A stretch of DNA of 64,000 bases from an uncultured Robinsoniella sp. (GTDB lineage Bacteria; Bacillota; Clostridia; Lachnospirales; Lachnospiraceae). The DNA is taken from positions 186,001-250,000 of the forward strand of contig UQGG01000004.1 of NCBI GenBank assembly GCA_900540475.1, written 5' to 3'. The first letter of the stretch is position 1, and every line of letters starts with the position of its first letter. Shown piece by piece: positions 1 through 8,598 of this stretch. Made by a program: the position numbers and the translations under genes. Below the pieces are notes generated by a model. It was not told the origin of the DNA. It saw only the letters and a list, made by a program, of their open reading frames with translations, and ran no database searches.

Positions 1-825
1 AATTCCAAGATATGCCCACATTTCACCGGTACGCAGCGCTTCTTTGGGCCGCTTAATCAAAAACAGATAGTATACGTGAAAATTGATTCCGAACATAATC
101 ATAAACACCGTAACAACTCCCTGCAGATAGGTGGAGTAACCGGCAATACTGTCATTTTTAATGGCAAAACCACCGGTACCTGCCGTACCAAACGCAATAG
201 TCAGAGAATCAAACAGCGGCATCCCTCCAACGAGAAGGAATACAATCTCCACCACCGTCATTCCCAGATAAATGCCATATAAAATCATTGCTGTGGTACG
301 CACCTTGGGCACCAGTTTGTTCACTGAAGGCCCCGGCGATTCGGCTCTCATCAAATGAATGCCGGAATCACTTTTTGTTGGGATAATTGCCAATATAAAT
401 ACCAGCACCCCCATACCGCCCACCCAATGGGTGAAGCTTCGCCAGAACAGCGCTGTCTGAGACAGCCCCTCCACATTGGTTAAAATACTTGCACCAGTTG
501 TGGTAAATCCCGAAACAGTTTCAAAAAATGCGTCTGTCATGGATGGAATTTCTCCTGATATAACAAATGGTACCGCACCAAAAATACTTAATATAATCCA
601 GCTTAAAGCCACAGTCACAAGACCTTCTTTTGCAAACATAGTCCTGTCTTTTGGTTTCTTAAATGTCATGGTAAAACCGAATGCTGCACACAGCAGCATA
701 ATAGCAGCATAAGAAAATCCGCTTTTTTCCTTATATATAATAGATACAATGCATGGGAGTGCCAGAAAGATTGCTTCAAAATAGCAGATATACCCCAACA
801 TGTACCTAATCATTGCGTAATTCAT
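1..825 (-). CDS. trkH: TrkH/KtrB-type potassium uptake channel subunit (partial, C-terminus outside window)
   Basis: Integral membrane subunit that carries K+ (with Na+ or H+) across the membrane, gated by the cytosolic TrkA protein. The frame stays open from an ATG at 825, behind a GGAGG site, to the window edge, giving 275 residues. The start MNYAMIRYMLGY is hydrophobic. A selectivity-filter-like segment TAGTGGF lies near residue 210, after a loop FDSLTIAFG, and a charged stretch before EMWAYLGI matches the region ahead of a late transmembrane helix. The gene starts 58 bases after the trkA stop, so trkA-trkH form one operon. The family is usually 450-490 residues, so roughly 40 percent is missing. 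Family assignment is secure; TrkH versus KtrB cannot be settled from the fragment, but the TrkA partner favours TrkH. Confidence 0.88.
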   Translation of the reverse strand, partial: MNYAMIRYMLGYICYFEAIFLALPCIVSIIYKEKSGFSYAAIMLLCAAFGFTMTFKKPKDRTMFAKEGLVTVALSWIILSIFGAVPFVISGEIPSMTDAFFETVSGFTTTGASILTNVEGLSQTALFWRSFTHWVGGMGVLVFILAIIPTKSDSGIHLMRAESPGPSVNKLVPKVRTTAMILYGIYLGMTVVEIVFLLVGGMPLFDSLTIAFGTAGTGGFAIKNDSIAGYSTYLQGVVTVFMIMFGINFHVYYLFLIKRPKEALRTGEMWAYLGI

Positions 826-883
826 AGTTCCCTCCGCGCCGCATTTTCAGCAGCCCAAGAGCGTACACGCTCTATACCTTTCT

Positions 884-2242
884 TTAGTTCTTTAAAATAT
901 CGCTGATGTCATTCAGCCCTGTATTTGTAGTAACGATCACAACCGTATCTCCCATTTTAATTACATCTTTTCCTTTTGGGATAATGATCTGCCCATTTCT
1001 GTGAATGCAGGCAATTAATAGGCCGTTTTTCAGTTCCAGTTCTTCTAAGGATATATTTAAAAGAGGGGCATTGTCCTTAATAATAAATTCCAGTGCCTCT
1101 ACTTTATTTCCAACCAGCCGGTAAAGCGTCTCTACATTGCTGCCAATAGAATTCTTCATTGCCCGGACAAAACGGATGATGCTTTCAGACGTCACGTATT
1201 TTGGATAAACAACGCTGTCTAGATCCAGTCCGTCAATTACTTCATCAAAATTAATGCTGTTGATCTTCGTTACCGTTTTCATTTCACCTTTACTTCTGGC
1301 AAACAGCGACAATACGATATTTACTTCATCCAGATTGGTAAGCGCGATAAAAGCATCCATACGGGAAAGCCCCTCTTCCAGCAGTAAATTCTGGTTGATG
1401 CCATCCCCATGGATAATCGTTGCTTTGGGAATCAATTCACTGAGCACCTCACACCTGTCACGGCTTTTTTCCACTATCTCCACATCAATTCCCATGCGGA
1501 TCAGCTGATTTGCCAGATAATAGGCTATGGATCCTCCACCTACGATCATTGCTGTATGTGCTCGATTTGTCCCTACTTTAATATGTTTAAAGAAATTATT
1601 TGACAATTTGGGCGGTGCAACAATGGATACAATATCCTTTTCATGCAGTTCAAAAGTACCTGTTGGAATAATAACCTCGTCTTTACGCTCTACCATACAC
1701 ACCAGAACATCACAGCGTAATTTCGTCGATATTTCCCTCACTTCCATATTATGTAAAACAGAACCTTCACGGATCTTAAACTTCAGCAATTCCACCCTGC
1801 CTTTTGCAAAGGGCTCAATCTTAATTGCCGATGGAAATCTCATAACCCGTGCAATTTCCATTGCAGCTTCATACTCGGGATTAATAACCATTGCAAGTCC
1901 CAGTTCTTCCTTAATAAACCGAATTTCATGATTGTATTCCGGATTTCTTACTCTGGCTATCGTCTGGCAGTTACCCGCCTTTTTGGAAATCAAACAGCAA
2001 AGCAGGTTCAGTTCATCCGATCCGGTAACTGCGATCATCAGATCCGCTTCCTCAATTCCAGCCTCCACCTGTGTCAAATAACTGGCACCATTCCCCACCA
2101 GCCCTATTACGTCTAATTCATTGGATAAACTCTGCACCACATCATATTTGCGGTCAATCACTGTTACACTGTTTTCTTCCTTGCTAAGCTGCTCCGCCAG
2201 GGTTGCCCCAACTTTTCCGCAGCCTATAATAATAATCTTCAT
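884..2242 (-). CDS. trkA: Trk system potassium uptake regulatory protein TrkA
   Basis: Cytosolic NAD(H)- or nucleotide-binding regulator that forms a ring under TrkH and gates K+ uptake. The protein of 452 residues has two tandem RCK modules. The first Rossmann fold starts with IIIIGCGKVGATLAEQL and the second with MIVGGGSIAYYLANQL near residue 230. Each is followed by an RCK_C-like beta domain, and the second ends near IIPKGKDVIKMGDTVVIV. I chose the ATG at 2242 because a GGAGG lies six bases upstream. A TTG four codons further up falls inside that ribosome site. trkH follows 58 bases downstream. Length and double-domain structure are normal for the family. Confidence 0.95.
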   Translation of the reverse strand: MKIIIIGCGKVGATLAEQLSKEENSVTVIDRKYDVVQSLSNELDVIGLVGNGASYLTQVEAGIEEADLMIAVTGSDELNLLCCLISKKAGNCQTIARVRNPEYNHEIRFIKEELGLAMVINPEYEAAMEIARVMRFPSAIKIEPFAKGRVELLKFKIREGSVLHNMEVREISTKLRCDVLVCMVERKDEVIIPTGTFELHEKDIVSIVAPPKLSNNFFKHIKVGTNRAHTAMIVGGGSIAYYLANQLIRMGIDVEIVEKSRDRCEVLSELIPKATIIHGDGINQNLLLEEGLSRMDAFIALTNLDEVNIVLSLFARSKGEMKTVTKINSINFDEVIDGLDLDSVVYPKYVTSESIIRFVRAMKNSIGSNVETLYRLVGNKVEALEFIIKDNAPLLNISLEELELKNGLLIACIHRNGQIIIPKGKDVIKMGDTVVIVTTNTGLNDISDILKN

Positions 2243-2286
2243 GTTTTCCTCCAAATGTGTCTTAATAAAATCTTTTTTTCTTTACG

Positions 2287-2372
2287 CATAATTTTAATAT
2301 GAAATTATCACGATTACTTAAAATTTTAATGCGATTTTAGTATTATGCCACTAAATTTTAATGCGTTCTTAA
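2287..2372. promoter_or_regulatory. AT-rich trkA upstream region with 20-bp direct repeats
   Basis: The 340 bases between trkA and the next gene hold no gene. Two near-identical 20-mers starting AAATTTTAATGCG lie at 2321-2340 and 2353-2372, 32 bases (about three helical turns) apart. A weaker partial copy lies around 2287-2306. Such spacing suits a response regulator of the OmpR type bound upstream of the trkA promoter. This role is inference; the repeats themselves are direct observation. Confidence 0.4.
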
Positions 2373-2490
2373 TAGGCATAAAGACATTGTACTCAAAGTG
2401 GATGAAATAAGCAATAGGGAAAAGGTTTTTTTAGGATAAACTTATGAATCATTATTTAATATCAAGAATGCAGCCAAAATCTCAGGCACA

Positions 2491-2533
2491 AAAAGGAGAA
2501 TGATGCGTACCATTCCCGCTTCATTCTCCTTTT
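2491..2533 (-). terminator. Rho-independent terminator of the MMPL-heptad protein operon
   Basis: A perfect 13-bp stem (2491-2503 with 2521-2533, AAAAGGAGAATGA and its complement) with a 17-base loop. On the minus strand it is followed by five T. It lies 47 bases past the stop of the heptad-repeat gene. Confidence 0.8.
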
Positions 2534-2579
2534 AGCCACATTTTTATTTACAATAAATACTACTCTAAGAATAAATCTG

Positions 2580-5500
2580 CTACTTCGTAACCCCTGCAGT
2601 TTCAATAACAAATTTCACACTGCTTTCCTTACCATCCGCACTGCCTGCAAACGTCTTATATTCCTTACCTGCATCCAGAACTTTATCCAATCTGTCCAGT
2701 ACCCCCTGAATGTCGCCGTCAACCGTATCTTTTAATTTATCCACGGCTTCTTTATCAAATTTCTTCATACCTTTATTCAGTTCTTTGGCTCCGTCATATA
2801 ATTCGTCAACACCTGATGCAAGATCCGTTCCTCCCTTTGCTAATGCAGCCGTTCCTGCTTTCAGCTGGAAACTTCCATCTGCCAGCCTGCCGATTCCTTC
2901 GCTGAGGGTTCCTGCTCCTGCTGATAACTGACTGCCTCCGTTTACTAATTGTTTACTGCCTTCTGACAGCTTTTCTGCTCCCTTATTTAAATCCTGGCTC
3001 TTATCCGTCAGAGCTTTGGCACCCTCTTTTACTGTTTTTCCTGCTTTTTGTAAATCAGAAGCTCCGGATTTTAACTTTTTGCCTTCCTTCTTTATCTGGG
3101 AAGAACCGTCCTTTAAGGTTTTATCTGCTTTGTTTAATTCAGCGGCTCCGCTTCTCAAATCCTTTCCGGCTCCCAGTACGGCTGATGCTCCTTCTTTGAG
3201 TGCCTGATCATTGCTGCTAAGTTCTGCTGCTCCTTCTTTCACGGTTTTACTTCCCGCCTGAACAGCTGCTGCGCCATCCTGCAGTCCTTTATTATTTTTC
3301 TGTAATTCTGCAACCCCGTCTGTTAACGCCTGATTGTTCGCCGTCAGATCCTTCGCTCCTTCTGTCAATCCGCTCAATGCGTCAGGAAGATCCTTCGTCT
3401 GCTCCGACAGCTGTCCGCTTGCACCGCTCAGCTGTTCCAATCCTCCCGCCAGAGATTGGGATCCCTGCGATGCTTTCTGAATTCCAACTGCAAGTTCTCT
3501 GGCACTCTTCGCAAGCTGATCCATATTTTGTCCGTCAATGGCACCGCTCTGTCTTGGCTGATCTTGCTGATTTTGCTGATCTTGCTGGTTTGTCTGATTT
3601 GCCTGACCGGTCTGGTTTGAATTCTGCTGGGAAACCAGTGAATCCAGGACAGATTTTTGCAATGCAATACTATTGGTCATTTCCTGGATACTGGCATCCA
3701 GTGCACCGGAATAAGTATTATAGGCATCACTGAACTGGGACTTTAAAAGCTCCGGTACAGAAGAAATTTTACTTCTCACATCATTTAAGGTACGCAGAAC
3801 TTCTTCGTTCTGGGCAATGGATGACTGGAGGCTTGTGATCGCTCCCGACTGATCTGTCTGCCCTTTGTTCGTCTGGGTGTCTGGATTTGAAAAAGCCGTG
3901 TCTGATCCATTTTCTGATCCGCCCATAGACTCCAGCACAGATGCCAGCTGGTCGCTTTTTTGGGATAAGGTATCCATATTTTCCGATAGCTTCGCCGCAT
4001 TATCTCCTGCGCTTTTAATTCCGTCATTGATTCCCGTTATCCCGCCCGGAAGACCGGATGCACTCTGACCCAGTTGCTGTACGCCCAAAGCCAGGTTTGT
4101 TGCCCCAGCCACGTATTTCGCTGTGCCCTCTTCCACTTTTTCAGCGCCTGCAACATACTGTGCGGTACCTGCCGCCAGCTGTTCTGCTCCTGTCACATAC
4201 CCAAGGATACCGGTTGACAGCTTTTTAGAGCCCTCCACATATTGAATTGCTCCAGATGCCACCTGTTCCGCTCCATCTGCGTACTTTGCGGCGCCATCTG
4301 TCAGTTTCTTTGCCCCATTCACGTACTGGGTCGTTCCATCCGCAAGAGCTGTCGCTCCGTTTACATATTGTACGGCACCTCCTGACAAGGTATTGGCTCC
4401 GTTTATATACTGGTTCAAACCGCTGTTTAATGTGCCCACACCTCCGGTATACTGGCTGATCCCGTTTTTCAGGTCAGAAGCACCTGTGTGTAAGGTTCCG
4501 ATTCCATCATTCAGGGTATTCAGTCCTGCAATCAGATCACCTTTTTTACTGTTCAGCGTACCGATCCCCTCTGCCAGTTCCCCCATTTTTTCATTTACGG
4601 TGCCCGTTCCGTCCTTTAAAACCTTGCAGGCATCCTGCAGCGTCTTGACTCCTTTTTGGAGATCTCCGCTGCCATCTACCAGCTTTTCAGATGCAGACTT
4701 CATATCTTCCAGGGCATCCTTTAGTTCGTCAAGGCTGTCAGCCTTATCCAGTCCGAACTCTGACAGGGTATCTGCAGAAGCTGCCGTAGCGGTCATTGCC
4801 AGTGTAAAATCCGTTGCATCAGCCGTTACATCAAAGGAATCCGGCAAGTCAATATCTTTTCCAAAATCGGTGTCCTTCAGTTTCAGGGAATCCGACAATC
4901 CCGGGAATCCCATGCCAATCACGATATTCTTACTTCCATCGGAGATTACCTTTCCGCCCGTAACCTTTACATTGGTAAAATTGGCTGTGGGAAGAATGAT
5001 GCCGGTCACCATGGTAAATGGTGTATACACTTCTCCTTCTTTTGACTGGTTGATATAGGCAAAATGGATTCTGACCTTTCCGCTCTTTCCAGCCAGATCA
5101 TCAGGACTGATTTCTTTTTCATCCAGATAATATGTCACCTTCACTTCTACCGGAAGGGGTTTATCCGTCTCACCCTGATAATAGATGTCATTTCCGTTTG
5201 CTTCCCAGGTAAGGCTGCTTCCATCCTGCTTAAAAGCTTCATCACCTTTCACATTTTTAATATTCTTCAGGTCTGAGGAATCCTGTATTTCCACATCCGT
5301 ACCAGAGTTTTTCAGCCAGTCGCTGACAATTACCTTGTCGGTACTTCCATCTGCTTTCGCTTTTACATAAACAGTTTCCTCTTTATCAACATCCTGCTTT
5401 GTCTCTTTCTGATTTGCCTCTGTCTGGTTTTCTGCCTTTTCCGTTTCCTGATTGCCACTCTTTCGTCCGGCAGCATTATCGGAAGCATATACCACACCTG

Positions 5501-5582
5501 CATCCAGGCAGCAGGTGCTCCCTGCTACCATCACCGCAAGACCGGCTGCTAATGTTTTCTTCAACACTCTATTCTTATTCAT
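2580..5582 (-). CDS. Secreted Leu/Gly heptad-repeat protein paired with an MMPL exporter
   Basis: Extracytoplasmic protein of 1000 residues with no enzymatic motif. A signal peptide (basic MNKNRVLKK, hydrophobic core, cut near VYA-SD at residue 34) is followed by an acidic linker and a beta-rich N-terminal domain to about residue 290. Two long tracts of heptad repeats of the form xxxLxxG follow (about 295-510 and 690-950), for example QYVNGAKKLTDGAAKYADG. Between them is a helical segment and a Gln/Asn-rich linker near residue 660. No C-terminal membrane segment or LPXTG is seen. It starts behind AGGAGG, 19 bases after the MMPL exporter stop, so the two are co-transcribed. Heptad-repeat proteins of this type are known beside MMPL transporters in Firmicutes. 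A role as periplasm-spanning or wall-spanning partner is inference. Confidence 0.8.
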   Translation of the reverse strand: MNKNRVLKKTLAAGLAVMVAGSTCCLDAGVVYASDNAAGRKSGNQETEKAENQTEANQKETKQDVDKEETVYVKAKADGSTDKVIVSDWLKNSGTDVEIQDSSDLKNIKNVKGDEAFKQDGSSLTWEANGNDIYYQGETDKPLPVEVKVTYYLDEKEISPDDLAGKSGKVRIHFAYINQSKEGEVYTPFTMVTGIILPTANFTNVKVTGGKVISDGSKNIVIGMGFPGLSDSLKLKDTDFGKDIDLPDSFDVTADATDFTLAMTATAASADTLSEFGLDKADSLDELKDALEDMKSASEKLVDGSGDLQKGVKTLQDACKVLKDGTGTVNEKMGELAEGIGTLNSKKGDLIAGLNTLNDGIGTLHTGASDLKNGISQYTGGVGTLNSGLNQYINGANTLSGGAVQYVNGATALADGTTQYVNGAKKLTDGAAKYADGAEQVASGAIQYVEGSKKLSTGILGYVTGAEQLAAGTAQYVAGAEKVEEGTAKYVAGATNLALGVQQLGQSASGLPGGITGINDGIKSAGDNAAKLSENMDTLSQKSDQLASVLESMGGSENGSDTAFSNPDTQTNKGQTDQSGAITSLQSSIAQNEEVLRTLNDVRSKISSVPELLKSQFSDAYNTYSGALDASIQEMTNSIALQKSVLDSLVSQQNSNQTGQANQTNQQDQQNQQDQPRQSGAIDGQNMDQLAKSARELAVGIQKASQGSQSLAGGLEQLSGASGQLSEQTKDLPDALSGLTEGAKDLTANNQALTDGVAELQKNNKGLQDGAAAVQAGSKTVKEGAAELSSNDQALKEGASAVLGAGKDLRSGAAELNKADKTLKDGSSQIKKEGKKLKSGASDLQKAGKTVKEGAKALTDKSQDLNKGAEKLSEGSKQLVNGGSQLSAGAGTLSEGIGRLADGSFQLKAGTAALAKGGTDLASGVDELYDGAKELNKGMKKFDKEAVDKLKDTVDGDIQGVLDRLDKVLDAGKEYKTFAGSADGKESSVKFVIETAGVTK

Positions 5583-5601
5583 GATTCATATCCTCCTCAT
5601 T

Positions 5602-7680
5602 TTATTTTTGCTTTTTCGGTTTAAATCCAATGGACGTGTTTACAATGATTTTGTCAAATACAACAAACATGGCCGGCAGTACCAGGATAACCACTACCGT
5701 ACTGATAATGGCGCCTCTGGAGAGCAGCGTGCAAATGGAGCTGATCATATCAATCTTGGAATAAAGCCCCACCCCGAAGGTAGCGGCAAAAAAGCTGAAA
5801 CCACTGATTAATATAGATTTCATGGATGACTGGTGAGCCGTCCGGATTGCATCCATTTTTCCGGCTCCCCTGCTTCTCTCCCTCTGGTATTTGCTGGTCA
5901 TCAATATGGCATAGTCAACCGTGGCACCCAGTTGTATCGTCCCAATTACAATGCTCGCCACAAAAGGAAGGGTAATTCCTGCATAATAGGGAATCGCCAT
6001 ATTTACAAAAATTGCAAATTCAATAACCGATACCAGAATTACCGGAAGGGTAATGGATTTAAATACAATCATAATAATTACAAAGATCGCTGCGATGGAT
6101 GCAATATTTACATTTTTCAAATCTACATCGGTTACATCCGCCAAATCTTTTGTAAGGGGTGCTTCACCGATTACCATGGATTCCGGGCTGTATTTTTTTA
6201 CAATTTCATTTACACCTGCAATCTGCTTATTTACCTCATCCGTTGCCGTCTTATAATCCGAACAGATAAACTGGACCTCATAATGGTCACTTTTCAGCAT
6301 ACTCTTGATATCATCCGGAATCATATCATCCGGAACTCCTGCCCCTACAAAGGAATCCATGCCAAGCGCCCATTTGACTCCCGCCACATTTTCTATCTCA
6401 TCCAGCATTTCCTGCTTTCCTTTTGCATCCAGCCCGTTCTTCAGAAGCACCATATAAACGTTATTCATATGGAATTCGTCGCCCAGCTTTTCATTTGCAA
6501 CGGAACTCTCTAGATCCTGGGGAAGTGATTTGTCAATATTGTAATACACCTCCGTATGGGCATTTCCGTAAGCGGCTGGAATGATTAAAATGAGAAACAA
6601 TACCATCCAGATCCGGTAATGCCTGGTGATAAACGCTGAAATCTTATCAAGGCTTGGAATCAGGGATTTATGCTTTGTCTTATCAATGGGTTTATCAAAT
6701 ATTAAGATCAGGGAAGGCAGCAGTGTAACACAGCAGATCACACCAATGATCACCCCTTTTGACATAACAATACCGATATCCCGTCCAAGGGAAAATGTCA
6801 TAAAACAAAGTGCCACAAACCCGGCGATGGTGGTAATAGAACTGCCTGCTACAGATTTAAACGTATTTGAGATGGCGTGTGCCATTGCGCGGTTCTTATC
6901 ACCTTCAAACCGTATCTTATTTTCCTCATAAGTATTTAACAGGAAAATGGAGTAATCCATGGTAACCCCCAGCTGTAATACCGCCGTCAGCGCCTGGGTA
7001 ATATAAGAAATCTCTCCAAGGAATACATTACTGCCCAGATTATAGACAATCGCTACCCCGATGCTGAACAGAAACAGTATCGGAACCACGAAGGATTCCA
7101 TTGTCAGACATAATACAAACAGAGAAAGAAGCGCTGCAATAACCACATAAACCGGCATTTCCTGCAGTGACAGATTCTTAATATCCGTAACCACACCGGA
7201 CATGCCGCTGATAAAGCACTGTTTGGAACAGAGGGTACGCATATCGCTTATTGCCTTCATTGTATGATCTGCAGAAGTAGTATCATCAAACAGCGCAATC
7301 ATCATTGTGGCATTTCCCTGGTTAAATGCCTCCCGAATACTGTCCGGCAGCATCTCTATGGGAAAAGTAATATCCATTATACTGTCATACCAGAGTACAT
7401 CCTTCACATGCTCTACATTCTTAATCTCTTCCTTCAGCTTCACCACATCTTTGGGTTCCATGTCTTCCACAATCACCATGGAAAATGCACCCATGCCAAA
7501 TTCATCTACCATGATATCCTGCCCTTTTACTGTTTCCAGATTATTTGGCAGGTAACTCAGAATATCGTAATTGATTCTGGTGTGAAGATAGCCAAACCCT
7601 GCCGGTATCAACAGCAGAAGGGATAAGATAAAGATAGGGATTCGAAACTTTACAATCTTTTTGCCAATCTTAATCATCAT
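5602..7680 (-). CDS. RND-superfamily MMPL exporter
   Basis: Proton-driven membrane exporter of about 692 residues. It shows the RND duplication: a first transmembrane helix near residue 10-30, an extracytoplasmic loop, a block of five or six helices containing GVTMDYSIFLLNTYEE, then a second copy with GATVDYAILMTSKYQRE. These TMDYSIF and TVDYAIL helices hold the acidic residue expected for proton relay. I chose the ATG at 7680, behind AAGGAGA. A longer frame from further upstream would begin inside operator site 1 and is unlikely. The heptad-repeat protein gene lies 19 bases downstream and a TetR gene is divergent upstream. Substrate is unknown; lipids or hydrophobic drugs are typical for MMPL proteins. 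Confidence 0.9.
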   Translation of the reverse strand: MMIKIGKKIVKFRIPIFILSLLLLIPAGFGYLHTRINYDILSYLPNNLETVKGQDIMVDEFGMGAFSMVIVEDMEPKDVVKLKEEIKNVEHVKDVLWYDSIMDITFPIEMLPDSIREAFNQGNATMMIALFDDTTSADHTMKAISDMRTLCSKQCFISGMSGVVTDIKNLSLQEMPVYVVIAALLSLFVLCLTMESFVVPILFLFSIGVAIVYNLGSNVFLGEISYITQALTAVLQLGVTMDYSIFLLNTYEENKIRFEGDKNRAMAHAISNTFKSVAGSSITTIAGFVALCFMTFSLGRDIGIVMSKGVIIGVICCVTLLPSLILIFDKPIDKTKHKSLIPSLDKISAFITRHYRIWMVLFLILIIPAAYGNAHTEVYYNIDKSLPQDLESSVANEKLGDEFHMNNVYMVLLKNGLDAKGKQEMLDEIENVAGVKWALGMDSFVGAGVPDDMIPDDIKSMLKSDHYEVQFICSDYKTATDEVNKQIAGVNEIVKKYSPESMVIGEAPLTKDLADVTDVDLKNVNIASIAAIFVIIMIVFKSITLPVILVSVIEFAIFVNMAIPYYAGITLPFVASIVIGTIQLGATVDYAILMTSKYQRERSRGAGKMDAIRTAHQSSMKSILISGFSFFAATFGVGLYSKIDMISSICTLLSRGAIISTVVVILVLPAMFVVFDKIIVNTSIGFKPKKQK

Positions 7681-7708
7681 CTTTTTACATCTCCTTCTTT
7701 CACAAAAA

Positions 7709-7828
7709 TGACCACTAGTCATTTGCTTTCAAACATGTTATACTATAAAAGTGACTATTAGTCAATCTTTTGTACATAAATTTTACAATTCTTTTAGAAA
7801 TAGAATTTGTCCCATTGACTTTTAGTCA
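7709..7828. promoter_or_regulatory. Three TetR-type operators TGACnnnTAGTCA
   Basis: Three 13-bp palindromic sites share TGAC-N3-TAGTCA: 7709-7721 (TGACCACTAGTCA), 7752-7764 (TGACTATTAGTCA, perfect palindrome) and 7816-7828 (TGACTTTTAGTCA). They lie between the divergent exporter and TetR genes. The second covers the -35 of the exporter promoter and the third the -35 of the tetR promoter. This predicts autorepression of tetR and repression of the exporter operon. Confidence 0.8.
7737..7765 (-). promoter_or_regulatory. Promoter of the MMPL-heptad operon
   Basis: On the minus strand TTGACT (7760-7765) and TATAAC (7737-7742) are separated by 17 bases, a near-consensus sigma-A promoter. Its -35 box overlaps operator site 2 (7752-7764), and operator site 1 lies in the early transcribed region. 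Confidence 0.75.
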
Positions 7829-7843
7829 TTTCTATAGAATAAT
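7815..7843 (+). promoter_or_regulatory. Promoter of the tetR gene
   Basis: TTGACT at 7815-7820 and AATAAT at 7838-7843 with a 17-base spacer. The -35 overlaps operator site 3. The -10 is less certain, because TATAGAAT nearby is an alternative. Confidence 0.5.
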
Positions 7844-7878
7844 GATTGTAATACTTCTATGCGAAGGAGATGATTTTC

Positions 7879-8478
7879 ATGAGTAAATTAGAGAGCAACA
7901 AAAAGCAAAAAAAAGATGCCCTGTTAAACACCGCCTTTGATCTTTTCATCACAAAGGGTATTCAAAAGACATCGATTGCCGACATTGTAGAAAAGGCCGG
8001 TGTAGCTAAGGGAACCTTTTATTTGTATTTTACGGATAAATATGACCTGCGCAACAAACTAATATCCCATAAGGCAAATCAGCTGTTAAGTTCTTCCTAC
8101 GAAGAAATGAAAACGAAGAATTTTGAAGCCTTTGAAGAACAGATGATTTTTATGGTAGACAACATTATTAACCACCTGATTGCAGACAAATCCCTGCTGT
8201 TCTTAATTGCCAAGCATTTAAGCTGGGGAATTTTTAAAAATGCCATGACAAGGATGGATAACGATTACGATAAAAATGTATATGAACTCTACGAACAGAT
8301 TCTGGCTGAGTCAGGGCGAACCTTTGAGGAGCCTGAAATCATGATTTATATGATTATTGAACTGGTAAGCGGCAGCATTTACAGTCCCATCTTATATGAC
8401 CAGCCGGCTCCCATCGAGGTGATAAAACCATTCATTTATGATGACATCCGCCATATTATCGGAAAACACAGCAAATAA
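7879..8478 (+). CDS. TetR/AcrR-family transcriptional repressor
   Basis: DNA-binding repressor of 199 residues. The N-terminal helix-turn-helix covers about residues 15-60 (FDLFITKGIQKTSIADIV, then AGVAKGTFYLYFTDKYDL, the typical recognition-helix signature). The C-terminal part is all-helical and should bind a ligand. I chose the ATG at 7879 because GGAG ends nine bases before it; an ATG at 7870 directly abuts the ribosome site. It is divergent from the MMPL-heptad operon, and three palindromic operators lie between them, so it very probably represses both. The ligand is unknown. Confidence 0.93.
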   Translation: MSKLESNKKQKKDALLNTAFDLFITKGIQKTSIADIVEKAGVAKGTFYLYFTDKYDLRNKLISHKANQLLSSSYEEMKTKNFEAFEEQMIFMVDNIINHLIADKSLLFLIAKHLSWGIFKNAMTRMDNDYDKNVYELYEQILAESGRTFEEPEIMIYMIIELVSGSIYSPILYDQPAPIEVIKPFIYDDIRHIIGKHSK

Positions 8479-8508
8479 AAAAGCGATAATGTTTTATCGC
8501 TTTTTTTA
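8477..8508 (+). terminator. Terminator after tetR
   Basis: Stem GCGATAA (8483-8489) with TTATCGC (8494-8500), preceded by A residues and followed by seven T. It starts at the tetR stop codon. Confidence 0.85.
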
Positions 8509-8598
8509 TTTGCTGTATTCGTACTCCGCTGACTGACGAAAAACGGCAGATGGCAAAATAGGCAGTGCTGTCACTATTGTTACTGTCCGGATGCAGTA

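Noticed and set aside
3377..4027. Several open frames opposite the heptad-repeat gene
   Set aside because: The highly repetitive real gene leaves long open shadow frames; none has a ribosome site or sensible protein.
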